Source: Paenibacillus mangrovi
Lineage (GTDB): Bacteria; Bacillota; Bacilli; Paenibacillales; Paenibacillaceae
NCBI RefSeq assembly: GCF_022898935.1
Contig: NZ_JALIRP010000005.1
Location: 1 to 64,000 of the forward strand
Reading direction: 5' to 3'
Length of the DNA: 64,000 nucleotides
This document shows positions 30,302 through 39,492 of the stretch, in pieces. The notes beneath the pieces were generated by a model. It worked only from the letters and a program-made list of their open reading frames with translations. It was not told the DNA's origin and did not search any database. Position 1 is the stretch's first letter; every line of letters begins with the position of its first letter. The translations under genes were made by a program, and so were the position numbers.

Positions 30302-32761
30302 TTGTCTAATCCAGTATACGGTAAGCAGGCCAAAAGGTCGAGTAACGTCGAGAAAAAGCCTGTACAGTTTTGGTTGTTAATTGTCGCCCTTATCGCTTTT
30401 TTAGTGTGGACTCCCTTCCAAGTCGCATTATTTAACGGTCAGATGCTAGAGTTTGAAAAGCCGTTATTTTTGGCTATTGCTTTATCCAGTATATTGCTTT
30501 TCCTATGGATTTCGAACTATTACAAAAGCTTCAAATTAGCTGAACAACGGGATTGGCTCCCGATCGCTGTGCTTTTACTGCCTATTACATATCTATTGTC
30601 GTATTTTGGAGCTGCCTCGCATTATTTGGCGATGAACATGGTTCTTATTGAATGTCTATACGCCATCATGTTTATCATCAGTGTCTATTTGCTGCAGGAT
30701 CGTAGAGCCAATTCTATCATCCAGACGACTATAATGACTGTTGCATATCTTATTGTCGGTTTTGGCTTCCTGAACTGGTTCGGTCACGGAAAGCTCGCTG
30801 GATCGCTAGTAGGATGGTTCTCCAGTGCGGTACTGAATGGCAAGTATACGGATGCTGTCATGACTGACTCCAACGGACTTCGTCTGACATCTGTTTTCCA
30901 GTATGCGAATACATACGCTGCTTTCTTAATGGCCTTCTTATTTGCAGCAGTGTTCTGTTTGATCCGTTCGAAAAAATGGTACGGCCAGGCCATTCACGCT
31001 TTTATGCTCGTACCAATCATTCTGTCCTTATTGCTCACGCTTTCCCGGGGCGGACTTGTAATGCTTCCTGTCGTATTTGTCATTCTGCTTCTCTTCCTTA
31101 AGCCAGCCAAACAAATTCTATGGTTTGTTTATTGCGCCATCGCAGGTGTTGCTTCACTTGCCATTTCCAAAGAGGTTACGGATCTCGGATTGCAGTTGAA
31201 TCAGAAATTCGAAGCAGGTGTAGCTGTAAAAGGTTGGGCATATTTATTGGTTGTTTCTGCCATCGTTGCAGTGCTCGGGTGGGGGATTCAAGCATATCTC
31301 GCTCCCAAGCTGGAACAAGGACTTGCCAAAGCCTCTGCGAGGAAGATGGCCACTCTATGGGTTCCAATCGGATCAACCATCGTCATAGGTGTTCTAGCTT
31401 TCCTTCTTATTGGAACCAACGTCAGCAAGGTTTTGCCGGAGAATATAAGTACCCGTCTGGATACCATCAACTTAAAACAGCATAGTGTATTGGAACGGAT
31501 TACTTTTTATAAAGATGGCATGAAGGTTGTGAAAGATTACCCTGTTTTGGGTGCAGGCGGCGGTGCTTGGGCTGCTTTGTATGAAAAGTATCAGAACAAT
31601 CCGTATACGAGCCGTCAAGCGCATAATTTCTATGTTCAGTATTTGCTTGAGGTAGGTATTGTTGGATTTACGATCTTTATGGCGTTTATCTTGTTTATTT
31701 TCTATAAATACATTCGTGGATACTTCAAGACTGATGAAGAAGGAAAAGACTCCTATTTCTTATATTTCATTCTGACTCTATCTATTCTTGTCCACAGCGT
31801 TATGGACTTCAATATGAGTTACGTGTTTATAGGCATGCTAGTTTTTATCGGTTTAGGTGGTATGGCTGCTGCAATGGATAGTCAACCGCTGCGGAAGCTT
31901 TCCTGGAAGGCAGAGAGCACGGGCTGGATATACAGTTTGGTCGTTGGTATTTGCGGCGTTGTCGTGCTGATTACCTCTACTCGTTACGTACAAGCTAGTA
32001 GCGCTGGACTTGAGGCCAAAAAAGTATCTCAGACGAGTACTTCCTACGAGGAGATCAAAGCTCCACTGGATAAAGACTTGGCGATTCGTCCCAATCACCC
32101 TGATTCCGTGCTGCTGATGTCTTCTTTATATCAATCGGTATATAAGCAAACTCAAAATGATGAATTCTATAATGCTGCTCAGTCTCTCTTAACAGATGCA
32201 CTCAAAAAAGAGCCTTATAATAAAAACATGATTATCCGTCTCATGAATAACTACCAGCTAAAAAATGAAAATGATAAAGCTTACGAATTATTGGTTGCAA
32301 ACGCACCTAAGTTTAATTGGGATATTGAATGGTATGAGAAGATGATTGTTCAAGGATTTGAGCTTGGATATACGGCAATGGGTAATGGAGATACCGCATC
32401 CAAGGACAAGTATTTCAAAGATGGCATTAATGCCTTCGAGAAGGTACAAGCTGGACTGAAGCATTTGGCTACACTTCCAAAAGAACAGATGGCTGGCCGT
32501 CCGTTTGCCAACTCGCCTATGATGATTCTGGATGCAGGCAAAATGTATTATATGACCAACCAGCCGGATAAGGCTGCCGAGACACTGAAGATGGGCTTGC
32601 AGCAGGATCTCAGTGATCCTACGAATCGGGAGATAGCCCATTGGTACGTAGCAGCGATGCAAAAGCAGGGCTCTAATGACCAAGCGGTGCTTGATCAATT
32701 GATCAAGGTGGACCCTAGTGAAAAAGAACAGATTGCCAAATTGGTTCAGATTAATTTCTAA
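30302..32761 (+). CDS. O-antigen ligase-like membrane protein with C-terminal repeat domain (WsfB/WsaB-like)
   Basis: About 819 residues. AAGGAG at 30286-30291 favours a TTG start at 30302; an in-frame ATG at 30293 is only one base after it. About a dozen membrane segments cover residues 20-560. The Wzy_C-type core is visible in LLTLSRGGLVMLPVVFVILLL and in the later loop GAGGGAWAALYEKYQ...AHNFYVQYLLEVGIVGF. The last 230 residues look like TPR repeats (MLDAGKMYYMTNQPDKAAETL-type helices). In slg loci such proteins transfer the finished glycan to S-layer protein (WsfB, WsaB). It is divergent from the exporter genes and ends at a strong terminator. Confidence 0.88.
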   Translation: MSNPVYGKQAKRSSNVEKKPVQFWLLIVALIAFLVWTPFQVALFNGQMLEFEKPLFLAIALSSILLFLWISNYYKSFKLAEQRDWLPIAVLLLPITYLLSYFGAASHYLAMNMVLIECLYAIMFIISVYLLQDRRANSIIQTTIMTVAYLIVGFGFLNWFGHGKLAGSLVGWFSSAVLNGKYTDAVMTDSNGLRLTSVFQYANTYAAFLMAFLFAAVFCLIRSKKWYGQAIHAFMLVPIILSLLLTLSRGGLVMLPVVFVILLLFLKPAKQILWFVYCAIAGVASLAISKEVTDLGLQLNQKFEAGVAVKGWAYLLVVSAIVAVLGWGIQAYLAPKLEQGLAKASARKMATLWVPIGSTIVIGVLAFLLIGTNVSKVLPENISTRLDTINLKQHSVLERITFYKDGMKVVKDYPVLGAGGGAWAALYEKYQNNPYTSRQAHNFYVQYLLEVGIVGFTIFMAFILFIFYKYIRGYFKTDEEGKDSYFLYFILTLSILVHSVMDFNMSYVFIGMLVFIGLGGMAAAMDSQPLRKLSWKAESTGWIYSLVVGICGVVVLITSTRYVQASSAGLEAKKVSQTSTSYEEIKAPLDKDLAIRPNHPDSVLLMSSLYQSVYKQTQNDEFYNAAQSLLTDALKKEPYNKNMIIRLMNNYQLKNENDKAYELLVANAPKFNWDIEWYEKMIVQGFELGYTAMGNGDTASKDKYFKDGINAFEKVQAGLKHLATLPKEQMAGRPFANSPMMILDAGKMYYMTNQPDKAAETLKMGLQQDLSDPTNREIAHWYVAAMQKQGSNDQAVLDQLIKVDPSEKEQIAKLVQINF

Positions 32762-32764
32762 AAT

Positions 32765-32814
32765 GATCAAAATAAAAGCAGTTCACTCAAAGTGAACTGC
32801 TTTTGTTTTTGATC
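32765..32814. terminator. strong bidirectional terminator
   Basis: AAAAGCAGTTCACT and AGTGAACTGCTTTT form a perfect 14-pair stem with a CAA loop (32774-32804), extended outward by GATCAAAA/TTTTTGATC. It lies between the convergent ligase-like gene and the U32 peptidase gene and can serve both. Confidence 0.92.
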
Positions 32815-32841
32815 GGGCTTTTATAACTCATATATGTTATT

Positions 32842-35355
32842 CTATTTCACCAACTGCCCCCGGGTCACCCCAAGCTGGTTGGTTGCTTTCAGTGTCTTCC
32901 ACACCTGTGTGCCGCTGATCTCTCCGCGCAGGGCGCGTTTGTAGAGGTCGATGACCTCATGCACCTGTTCCGGTGTCTCCTCGAGGAACTCGACGCGGTA
33001 GTTAGCTACACCAAGCTCCATGAAGTTGGTAAGGTACTCGGCGCCGGACTGCTCGATGGCGTTGTAGACCGTGTTGCGGCAGCCTTCGTCCACCCGTACT
33101 GGGTGAGACATGCCGATGCGGTCCTGTAGCGATACGCGGTGCTCTTCGCACGGACGGCCACAGTTGGTGTAGTCCGTACCTTCACTGAGGAAGGTGCAGT
33201 ACACGCAGTGCTCGGTATGGAACATCGGCAGATGCTGATGAATGACGACTTCCATCCGCGAGGTATTCGAGCGGCCGAGCAGATCGACCATCTGCTGGAT
33301 GTTCAAGTCATAAGACGGCGTGACGATGTCGCAGCCGGCTTCGAGGAACAAGTCCACCGCTTTATGGTTGGCGATGTTCAGCGAGAAGTCACCGATCAGC
33401 TGCGGATGCTTAGCATCCGGGTTCTCCATCCGGTGGCGCAGGTAGAAATACAGCGCCCCGGTATTGCGCACCAGCACGGCGTCCGGCTGGAGGCGCAGGA
33501 TGTTCTTGTGGATACCGTTCTCGATCGGCATATGGATGCGCGGGGTTACGAGCGCGATTTTCTTGCCGGCGGCATGAACGGTCTCCACCGCTTCCTTGAA
33601 CTGCTTGATGAACTCGAAGTCGGCGTATATGAATTCCACGCCGGCTTCCAGCGCAGCCTCTACCTGCGGGAGGCTGCGGCACAGCGCGGTGAGCTTCGCC
33701 TCACCGCGCGCGACCGGCGCTGCGCTGTGCGCCGCATCGCCGTACACCGTGGCCGCCCGTTTCACGTATACGGGCGGCTTCGGGCGCTCGCCTTCAAGCA
33801 GCTCCACCGCACGGCGGCGGATGCTGTTCAGCTCGCGCATCGGCACGATGACGTCGCCCTGCAGGTCGACGTCAAGCTGCTCCAGCTGGAACACGGTGCC
33901 GCCCAAACGGCCGAACTGCTCTTCGAGCAGCGCATAATCCATCGGCCGTTTCTTAGCGACTTCCAGTTCCAGCTCCGAATCCACCTGGACCGTCGTGCCC
34001 TTCTGCACATCGGTCCAGACCGTGGTCAGCAGGCCGCCGGCATGGCCGAATGCCTTCACATGCACCGGGAAGACCCGGTACGGCTTCTCCGTCTCATAGG
34101 TTTGACGTAGGCGCTTGTCCAGCGCCGGGTCATTCGTCTTCCAGATGCGGTCGCCGACATGGACCTTCTGCAGATCCACATCGCTGCGGCCAGGAATGAT
34201 ATCGACGATCCAGCCTTCCCCGGATTCGCCTTCGATCTTGACGCCTTTGCGGCGCAGATCGTAGATGCGTCCGCCTTCTTCATTCTTGGTCGGATCTCCG
34301 GCGTCAAATACGATGCCGTCGCCACGCTTCAGCGGAACTTCGATCCGGCAAACCACGCCGTCACGAAGAATTTGTTCCACCCGTCCGACGTAGACGCCGC
34401 GGCTTTTCGGGAATGTGCCGTCCACCAGCTTTTTATTATTCGTACCTTCCAGGAAGCCATGCGTAAAGCCACGCGAGAAGCTCTGCTGCAGCTCGCGCAT
34501 TTCCTCGTTGCTCGGCTTCGTGTCGTCTCCTTCGAAATAACGGTCAATCGCTTTGCGGTATTTACTGACCACGTTGGCGACATATTCCGGGCTCTTCAGG
34601 CGGCCTTCAATTTTGAAAGAGGTCACGCCTGCTTCAATCAGCTCCGGCATCAGGTCAATCGCTGCCAAGTCCTTCGGCGAAAGCAGGTAAGCGACATCTC
34701 CCATCGGCTTCTGCTCGCCATCGACCATCAGGTCGTACGGTAGGCGGCAGGCCTGCGCGCATTCGCCGCGGTTCGCCGAACGTCCGCCCCACATTTCCGA
34801 GGTCAAGCATTGGCCCGAGTACGATACGCACAAAGCGCCATGTACGAAGACTTCCATCGGAAGCTTCGCCTGCTCCCCGATTTTTTGAATCTGCTTCAGA
34901 TTGTTTTCACGTCCCAAAACAACGCGTTCCATGCCCCAAGGCTTCGTAAACTCCACCGCTTCCGGCGAAGTAATCGTCATTTGCGTGGAGCCGTGAATCG
35001 GAAAGTCCGGCGAAATCTCACGGATCAGCTTCACAAGCCCAAGATCCTGCACGATAACGGCATCGACGCCTGCATCGATACATGCATCAATAAGCTCCTT
35101 CGCGTCCTCCAGCTCGTTCTCAAACACCAGAATGTTAAACGTCAAAAAGCCCTTAACGCCATAGCTGTGCAAAAAGGCCATAATTTCCGGGAGCTCGGCC
35201 ATCAAGAAATTGTTGGCGCGTGCACGGGCGTTGAACTTTTCCACACCGAAAAAGATTGCATCTGCCCCATTAGCTACAGCCGCACGCATACATTCCCAAT
35301 CGCCTGCTGGCGCGAGCAGTTCCACATCTTCCCTACGCAATTCTTTTGTGTTCAT
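32842..35355 (-). CDS. U32 family peptidase-type protein, double-domain (RlhA/YrrO-like)
   Basis: 837 residues. N-terminal U32 domain (ELLAPAGDWECMRAAVANGADAIFFG, FVHGALCVSYSGQC, GGRSANRGECAQACR), a collagenase-type middle region (about 380-590) and a second U32-like domain ending in a cysteine cluster (CVYC, NCGRPCEEH). This class includes RlhA and TrhP, which hydroxylate 23S rRNA or tRNA and probably use an iron-sulfur site held by the cysteines, so RNA hydroxylation is more likely than proteolysis. The coding sequence is GC-richer than most of the window. GGGAGG lies before the ATG. Confidence 0.9.
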   Translation of the reverse strand: MNTKELRREDVELLAPAGDWECMRAAVANGADAIFFGVEKFNARARANNFLMAELPEIMAFLHSYGVKGFLTFNILVFENELEDAKELIDACIDAGVDAVIVQDLGLVKLIREISPDFPIHGSTQMTITSPEAVEFTKPWGMERVVLGRENNLKQIQKIGEQAKLPMEVFVHGALCVSYSGQCLTSEMWGGRSANRGECAQACRLPYDLMVDGEQKPMGDVAYLLSPKDLAAIDLMPELIEAGVTSFKIEGRLKSPEYVANVVSKYRKAIDRYFEGDDTKPSNEEMRELQQSFSRGFTHGFLEGTNNKKLVDGTFPKSRGVYVGRVEQILRDGVVCRIEVPLKRGDGIVFDAGDPTKNEEGGRIYDLRRKGVKIEGESGEGWIVDIIPGRSDVDLQKVHVGDRIWKTNDPALDKRLRQTYETEKPYRVFPVHVKAFGHAGGLLTTVWTDVQKGTTVQVDSELELEVAKKRPMDYALLEEQFGRLGGTVFQLEQLDVDLQGDVIVPMRELNSIRRRAVELLEGERPKPPVYVKRAATVYGDAAHSAAPVARGEAKLTALCRSLPQVEAALEAGVEFIYADFEFIKQFKEAVETVHAAGKKIALVTPRIHMPIENGIHKNILRLQPDAVLVRNTGALYFYLRHRMENPDAKHPQLIGDFSLNIANHKAVDLFLEAGCDIVTPSYDLNIQQMVDLLGRSNTSRMEVVIHQHLPMFHTEHCVYCTFLSEGTDYTNCGRPCEEHRVSLQDRIGMSHPVRVDEGCRNTVYNAIEQSGAEYLTNFMELGVANYRVEFLEETPEQVHEVIDLYKRALRGEISGTQVWKTLKATNQLGVTRGQLVK

Positions 35356-35370
35356 CTATATCCTCCCAAA

Positions 35371-35437
35371 CCGGCGACCGCCGGCTGTACTTGATTCGCT
35401 CTCGTTAAACGGTGGCTTTTCTCAGTTCCACCGCTTT
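35371..35437 (-). promoter_or_regulatory. hairpins in the leader of the U32 gene
   Basis: Two inverted repeats precede the start codon: CCGGCG with CGCCGG (35371-35384), directly before the GGGAGG ribosome site, and AAACGGTGG with CCACCG (35407-35437). The first could affect ribosome access. The rest of the 380-base gap to 35735 holds a TATAAT (35479-35484) without a good -35, a terminator (35628-35657) and nothing else I can recognise. No known riboswitch motif was seen. Confidence 0.35.
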
Positions 35438-35627
35438 AACTTATCTAGTGTACCAGACATCAGGCGATCCTTCTACCTATTATAACTTCAACTAAAGGAA
35501 AGGCCTGACAGTCAAAAAGCAGAATCTGGACTGATCACATCCCGCTAAAAGAGAACCTTCATATACAAGCTTTGACAAAGATATTGCCGCTAAATACGCT
35601 CCATCCCTCTCGTTCCTCCGTCTCAAG

Positions 35628-35657
35628 AAAAAAACAGCTCGATCAACCGAGCTGCTT
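35628..35657 (-). terminator. terminator after the stalk-domain protein
   Basis: On the minus strand CAGCTCG and CGAGCTG pair across a 6-base loop (35635-35654), followed by a seven-T run. It closes the htrA-like/stalk-domain operon. Confidence 0.8.
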
Positions 35658-35735
35658 TCTTTGAAAAATGATGAAATTATTCCGGAATACTACGGATAGA
35701 TGAATTACTATTCGTTCACTCACTTATTTTGATGC

Positions 35736-37646
35736 TTACTTGGAATCCGTTAACGTAAAAGAATTCAATGTCTGCTCCAGCGCATCCTTTTGTGCAGATG
35801 TTGCATTCGCATCATTCAGGGACGCGCTGATCGTATAAACGATGTCATTCTTTTGCAGCAAAATCTGGCGTGCGCTGTACGGAATGCCATCCTTCACCTG
35901 GTGTAGCGTCATCGAGACGGCCGGCACACCTGCAAATGTGATATTTTCCGTTTTCTCCAGTTTGAAATCCTTTTGATATCTTTGCGCATCATTATAGTAA
36001 GATTTCAGTTGGTTGACCGCTGCATCGAGCGATGTGGATTTATCGGCTGTAATCCGGAACCGTCCGCCTACGAATTGATAATCGACAGGAGATTTTTCGA
36101 ATTTATCCAGATTCGCCGTCCAGTACTGCGGAATGTTGATTTGATATTGGAAAGCCTTGGACGTCTTGGTCGTTGTCTTGGTCTTGCTGATGAGGAACGC
36201 ATCCTCCTCCATTTTACCGAACGTGTCGGACACAACATTGAAATCAATATCAATCGAATTCATCAGATCCTTGAATTTGCCCAGATCATTTTTCTGATCC
36301 TCAGGTACAGCATATTCAGCATAGTAGCGGTATCCGTTATGAAGGATCATAACCTCGTATTCCGTAACCCAGCCGTCGCCATAATTATATCTGACTTCAT
36401 TCACGAGACCCTGCTCCCCGGACACCTTGATCGGATCTGTTTTAACAATTTGGTAGGAATCCGGCACGAAGGACTCTTTCAGCCAGGTTTTCAGCTCCTC
36501 ACTCCATTGCTCAAGACTAGAGCCTTTCGGTGACGAAGATACATTCAGACTCAGATAGCTGCCGCCCTTGCTTTCGTAATACATATTGGTATTGTCTACG
36601 CTCCAGCCTGCAGGCACATCAAGCGAAATACCGTAATCATCATTAGATTCACTGCGCATGCTATTTTTGACGGTGGACAAATCCTTGACCGTTTTATCGG
36701 ATGAGTTATAGCTGGTGCTGAAAGAGTTCAGAAGACCGGCATATTGTTTAAGATCCTTGTAATTCTTAGCCTTCAAATCGGCAAAATAAATTTCATACAA
36801 TCGGTCATTATTGTAATACATCCGGGTTTCCCAGAAAGTCCCGTCACCATCCTTGGAGATAATACGGGCATAAGGAACCTTAGCCTGCGGGAAGCTTTCC
36901 CGGTCAACCACGATCTCACCGGAATCCTTGGCGTCTTCCACCATCATGGCGAGGAGCTCGTCAGCCCCAAGCTTTACATCCTGATCCGTCGCGTGAACTT
37001 CGAAGTAATAGTTGTTATCGGCGCCGCTAAACGACACGATACTCTCATCCTGTTCTCCGCCGCCCAGAATCAGGCCGCTCGGATAATTCATGGTCCATTG
37101 ATAAAAGCTGTTTCCGATTTTGGTCTTCCCCTGATCGGCGTCGATCCCAACGTTCCCGGTATCCACCGCATCGTCAGATGGAGTGAGACTTACGACAAGC
37201 GAACCCGTACCATCTGGAGCGATGTGAGCTCCAATTCCCTCGGCAACCAATCTCAGCGGCACCATCAGTGTGCCTGATGCCATAGCCGGAGCGGCATCCA
37301 GCTTCACCTTGCGGCCATCTACCCAAGCTACGGTACTTCCAATCGTCATAGAAACGGTATGTGATCCATACATCACTTTGACCACATTTGTATTTTCAAG
37401 GCGCACTTCACTGCCAAAGGTACGCTTGAAGAGGCCTAGTGGAACCATGACGGTTCCATGATCGCTGTAAGGCTGGACGATCTTTTCTTTCTTTCCGTTC
37501 ATCAGAGCGAATGTACTGCCCGTTTTTACTTTAAATGTCAGCTTGTCCGCCGCCGCACTATCCGCCCAGGCGGGTACAGCCGCAGAAAATACGATGCTGC
37601 ATGCCAGAAGCGCAGAGCCTATTTTGAGAAACGCATTTCTCTTCAT
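35736..37646 (-). CDS. secreted stalk-domain (copper amine oxidase N-like) protein
   Basis: About 636 residues from the preferred ATG at 37646 (AAGGGA upstream); an earlier ATG at 37670 overlaps the protease stop. It has a basic N-terminus and signal peptide ending in PAWA. Residues about 40-155 hold the copper amine oxidase N-terminal-like stalk domain, with two VMVPL/LMVPLRL repeats, which is not catalytic. Two or three PsbP/MOG1-like alpha-beta repeats follow (YQWTMNYPSGLILGG, ISLDVPAGWSVDN, YQINIPQYWTANLDK). Function unknown; probably surface-located. It is paired with an extracytoplasmic HtrA-like protease in one operon. Confidence 0.82.
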   Translation of the reverse strand: MKRNAFLKIGSALLACSIVFSAAVPAWADSAAADKLTFKVKTGSTFALMNGKKEKIVQPYSDHGTVMVPLGLFKRTFGSEVRLENTNVVKVMYGSHTVSMTIGSTVAWVDGRKVKLDAAPAMASGTLMVPLRLVAEGIGAHIAPDGTGSLVVSLTPSDDAVDTGNVGIDADQGKTKIGNSFYQWTMNYPSGLILGGGEQDESIVSFSGADNNYYFEVHATDQDVKLGADELLAMMVEDAKDSGEIVVDRESFPQAKVPYARIISKDGDGTFWETRMYYNNDRLYEIYFADLKAKNYKDLKQYAGLLNSFSTSYNSSDKTVKDLSTVKNSMRSESNDDYGISLDVPAGWSVDNTNMYYESKGGSYLSLNVSSSPKGSSLEQWSEELKTWLKESFVPDSYQIVKTDPIKVSGEQGLVNEVRYNYGDGWVTEYEVMILHNGYRYYAEYAVPEDQKNDLGKFKDLMNSIDIDFNVVSDTFGKMEEDAFLISKTKTTTKTSKAFQYQINIPQYWTANLDKFEKSPVDYQFVGGRFRITADKSTSLDAAVNQLKSYYNDAQRYQKDFKLEKTENITFAGVPAVSMTLHQVKDGIPYSARQILLQKNDIVYTISASLNDANATSAQKDALEQTLNSFTLTDSK

Positions 37647-37669
37647 CCGTGCATGTCCCTTCTTCCCCA

Positions 37670-38806
37670 TTAAAATTCTTCTCCGGCATCATCCGCGAGG
37701 GTATTCTCGTCAACACCGCTAGCCTGCGTAAGTACAAGTTTGCGGGTCACGATATCGCCGTCGCTTTGCATGAGCAGCTTCACGGTTTGTCCCGGCATAT
37801 AGGACTTGAACATCTCATTAATGTCCACAACAGAGGTTACGCTTTTACCGTTAATAGCGTAGAGGACATCACCTTCACGGATGCCCGCCTTCTTCGCTTC
37901 GTCGGAGACCACTTTGGTAATGGTTAACGGATCCTGCGTAGGAAGCCCTACAATGGCAGACCAGCTCTCCTCCATACTAAATCCAAGGCTCGGCCGTCTG
38001 ACTTCGCCGTACTTAAAAAGCTGATTAATGACATACTGCACCGTTTCCGACGGGATGGAGAAGCCCATGTTCTCGACGCCGATCGCTGCAAATTTCATGC
38101 TGTTGATGCCTACCACTTCACCCTTCATATTCACCAGCGGACCGCCGCTGTTGCCCGGGTTAATGGCTGTATCACTTTGAATTAACCGGTAAGAAGCATT
38201 GATGGCACGGTTCATACCGCTCACAACGCCTACTGTTGCAGAATTGCGAAAGGAGAAGGAAATCGGCGTGCCGATCGCCACGACTTTTTCACCAACCTGG
38301 GTATTTTGCGCAGACTTGGCAAACACGGCTGGCTGCAGGTTGGACGCATTGATTTTGATTAACGCTAGATCACTGATTTCGTCCACATATGTATCCGTAA
38401 TTTTATAGGTCTTGCCGTCCGCTGTGACAACAACGGTACTCTGGAGTCCGTTTACGACGTGGGCGTTGGTTACAATCCACCCATTCGATGAAATGATCAC
38501 CCCGGTACCATGCGCCAGATTGTTCCGGTTAGCGGCTGTTTTGTCCGCCGGGTCTGTTGAACGCCCGATAATGCCTACCACAGACGGCGATACATTTTTT
38601 ACGATTTGCGGCACCGGATCTGCAGGAATCTGCACTTTGGTGCTGGCTGTATTCTTTTGGCTTTTCACTGCAACCGAAGCGGTAGTTTTTGTCTTCGCAG
38701 CGGATTGCGATTTTACCGCACTTTGCGCACCGGCTTCCGCAGCACCGCTCAGCAGCATTAAACTGCAAACTAGTAAAATGACCCTCTTTTTCCCCATAGG
38801 CTTCAT
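37670..38806 (-). CDS. HtrA/DegP-like trypsin-family serine protease with PDZ domain
   Basis: 378 residues. Signal peptide or anchor (about 7-28), a low-complexity Ala/Lys/Ser linker to about 60, then the chymotrypsin-fold domain with predicted triad His116 (VTNAHVVNG), Asp146 (ISDLALIKI) and Ser220 (NPGNSGGPL). A PDZ domain occupies about 285-365 (GIREGDVLYAINGKSV). It would degrade or refold exported proteins. The next gene may encode a partner or client. Confidence 0.92.
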   Translation of the reverse strand: MKPMGKKRVILLVCSLMLLSGAAEAGAQSAVKSQSAAKTKTTASVAVKSQKNTASTKVQIPADPVPQIVKNVSPSVVGIIGRSTDPADKTAANRNNLAHGTGVIISSNGWIVTNAHVVNGLQSTVVVTADGKTYKITDTYVDEISDLALIKINASNLQPAVFAKSAQNTQVGEKVVAIGTPISFSFRNSATVGVVSGMNRAINASYRLIQSDTAINPGNSGGPLVNMKGEVVGINSMKFAAIGVENMGFSIPSETVQYVINQLFKYGEVRRPSLGFSMEESWSAIVGLPTQDPLTITKVVSDEAKKAGIREGDVLYAINGKSVTSVVDINEMFKSYMPGQTVKLLMQSDGDIVTRKLVLTQASGVDENTLADDAGEEF

Positions 38807-38954
38807 GTATTCACCTATCCTTATTTTTCTATTAATTCACATTATTAGGGATAACCCGTAATTCCTAGCCCAATGTAACACACATTTAAAAACTGTACAA
38901 TTACTCAAAAGCCCTATCTTTTCGAGTCTTCGAAAATATTTTTTAGCGGGCAAA

Positions 38955-38995
38955 TAAAAAAGACCCCTTGCAGCGCTAGAGGCGTAAGGCGTCTT
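38955..38995 (-). terminator. terminator after the small membrane protein
   Basis: On the minus strand AAGACGCCTT pairs with AAGGGGTCTT (one mismatch) across a 16-base loop and is followed by TTTTTATTT. It separates the 69-residue gene from the protease operon. Confidence 0.65.
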
Positions 38996-39030
38996 CATTC
39001 GTTGTCATTTTCAGTTCCTGCCCAGCTTTC

Positions 39031-39240
39031 CTAGCTCATCCAGTTCTGTACCATGGCAAAATCAGAAGCAAGGAATACCAGAAGGCAAACAATACTGAAT
39101 CCGATTGCAAACTTGTTCTTAACGGGTTGCTTGATGAGGCGAATCGTTCCGATGAGAATAAGCAACGTAAACAGAATCATAAAAATATCAAACGTATTGA
39201 ATTTAGATGCAGCCGATGCAGCAGCTTCTGCAAGCAACAT
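39031..39240 (-). CDS. small two-helix membrane protein (possibly DUF2759-like)
   Basis: 69 residues. Two hydrophobic segments (about 17-35 and 45-63) are joined by the basic turn IRLIKQPVKNKFA. AGGAGG precedes the ATG, and a terminator follows, so it is a single-gene unit. The length, the two helices and the IGTIR turn recall the DUF2759 family, but this is a tentative match. Function unknown. Confidence 0.75.
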   Translation of the reverse strand: MLLAEAAASAASKFNTFDIFMILFTLLILIGTIRLIKQPVKNKFAIGFSIVCLLVFLASDFAMVQNWMS

Positions 39241-39446
39241 GATTGGACCTCCTCTAGTCTTCGCTCAATTTAACATATCTCTCTACATGTTATCCTTCAA
39301 CAGGGATAGATGCAAGACTTCTCCAGGAAAAAATTGAAATTGTCATAAAATTGACTATATTTGGATATGGTTATTGTATCTTTTCTTATAGTATTAACCC
39401 TCTTGCTCAAAAATATGTTCAAAAATTTAACATTTCTATGTAATTG

Positions 39447-39472
39447 AAAAGCCCCTCCACGGAGGGGCTTTT
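39447..39472. terminator. terminator after uvrA
   Basis: AAAAGCCCCTCC and GGAGGGGCTTTT form a perfect 12-pair stem, 20 bases after the uvrA stop. It is symmetrical and could work in both directions. The plus-strand side carries no gene. Confidence 0.9.
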
Positions 39473-39492
39473 ATCCATTAAACGCGTGTGGA

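Noticed and set aside
33139..34743. Long plus-strand frames antisense to the U32 gene
   Set aside because: They lie within a GC-rich conserved gene and lack ribosome sites; shadows.
35356..35735. Possible riboswitch or T-box in the 380-base gap upstream of the U32 gene
   Set aside because: Two hairpins are present, but there is no T-box sequence, no conserved riboswitch core and no antiterminator/terminator pair before the start codon.
39300..39446. Possible gene or promoter on the plus strand (TTGACT near 39350)
   Set aside because: The hexamer has no matching -10 and no downstream reading frame before the uvrA terminator.
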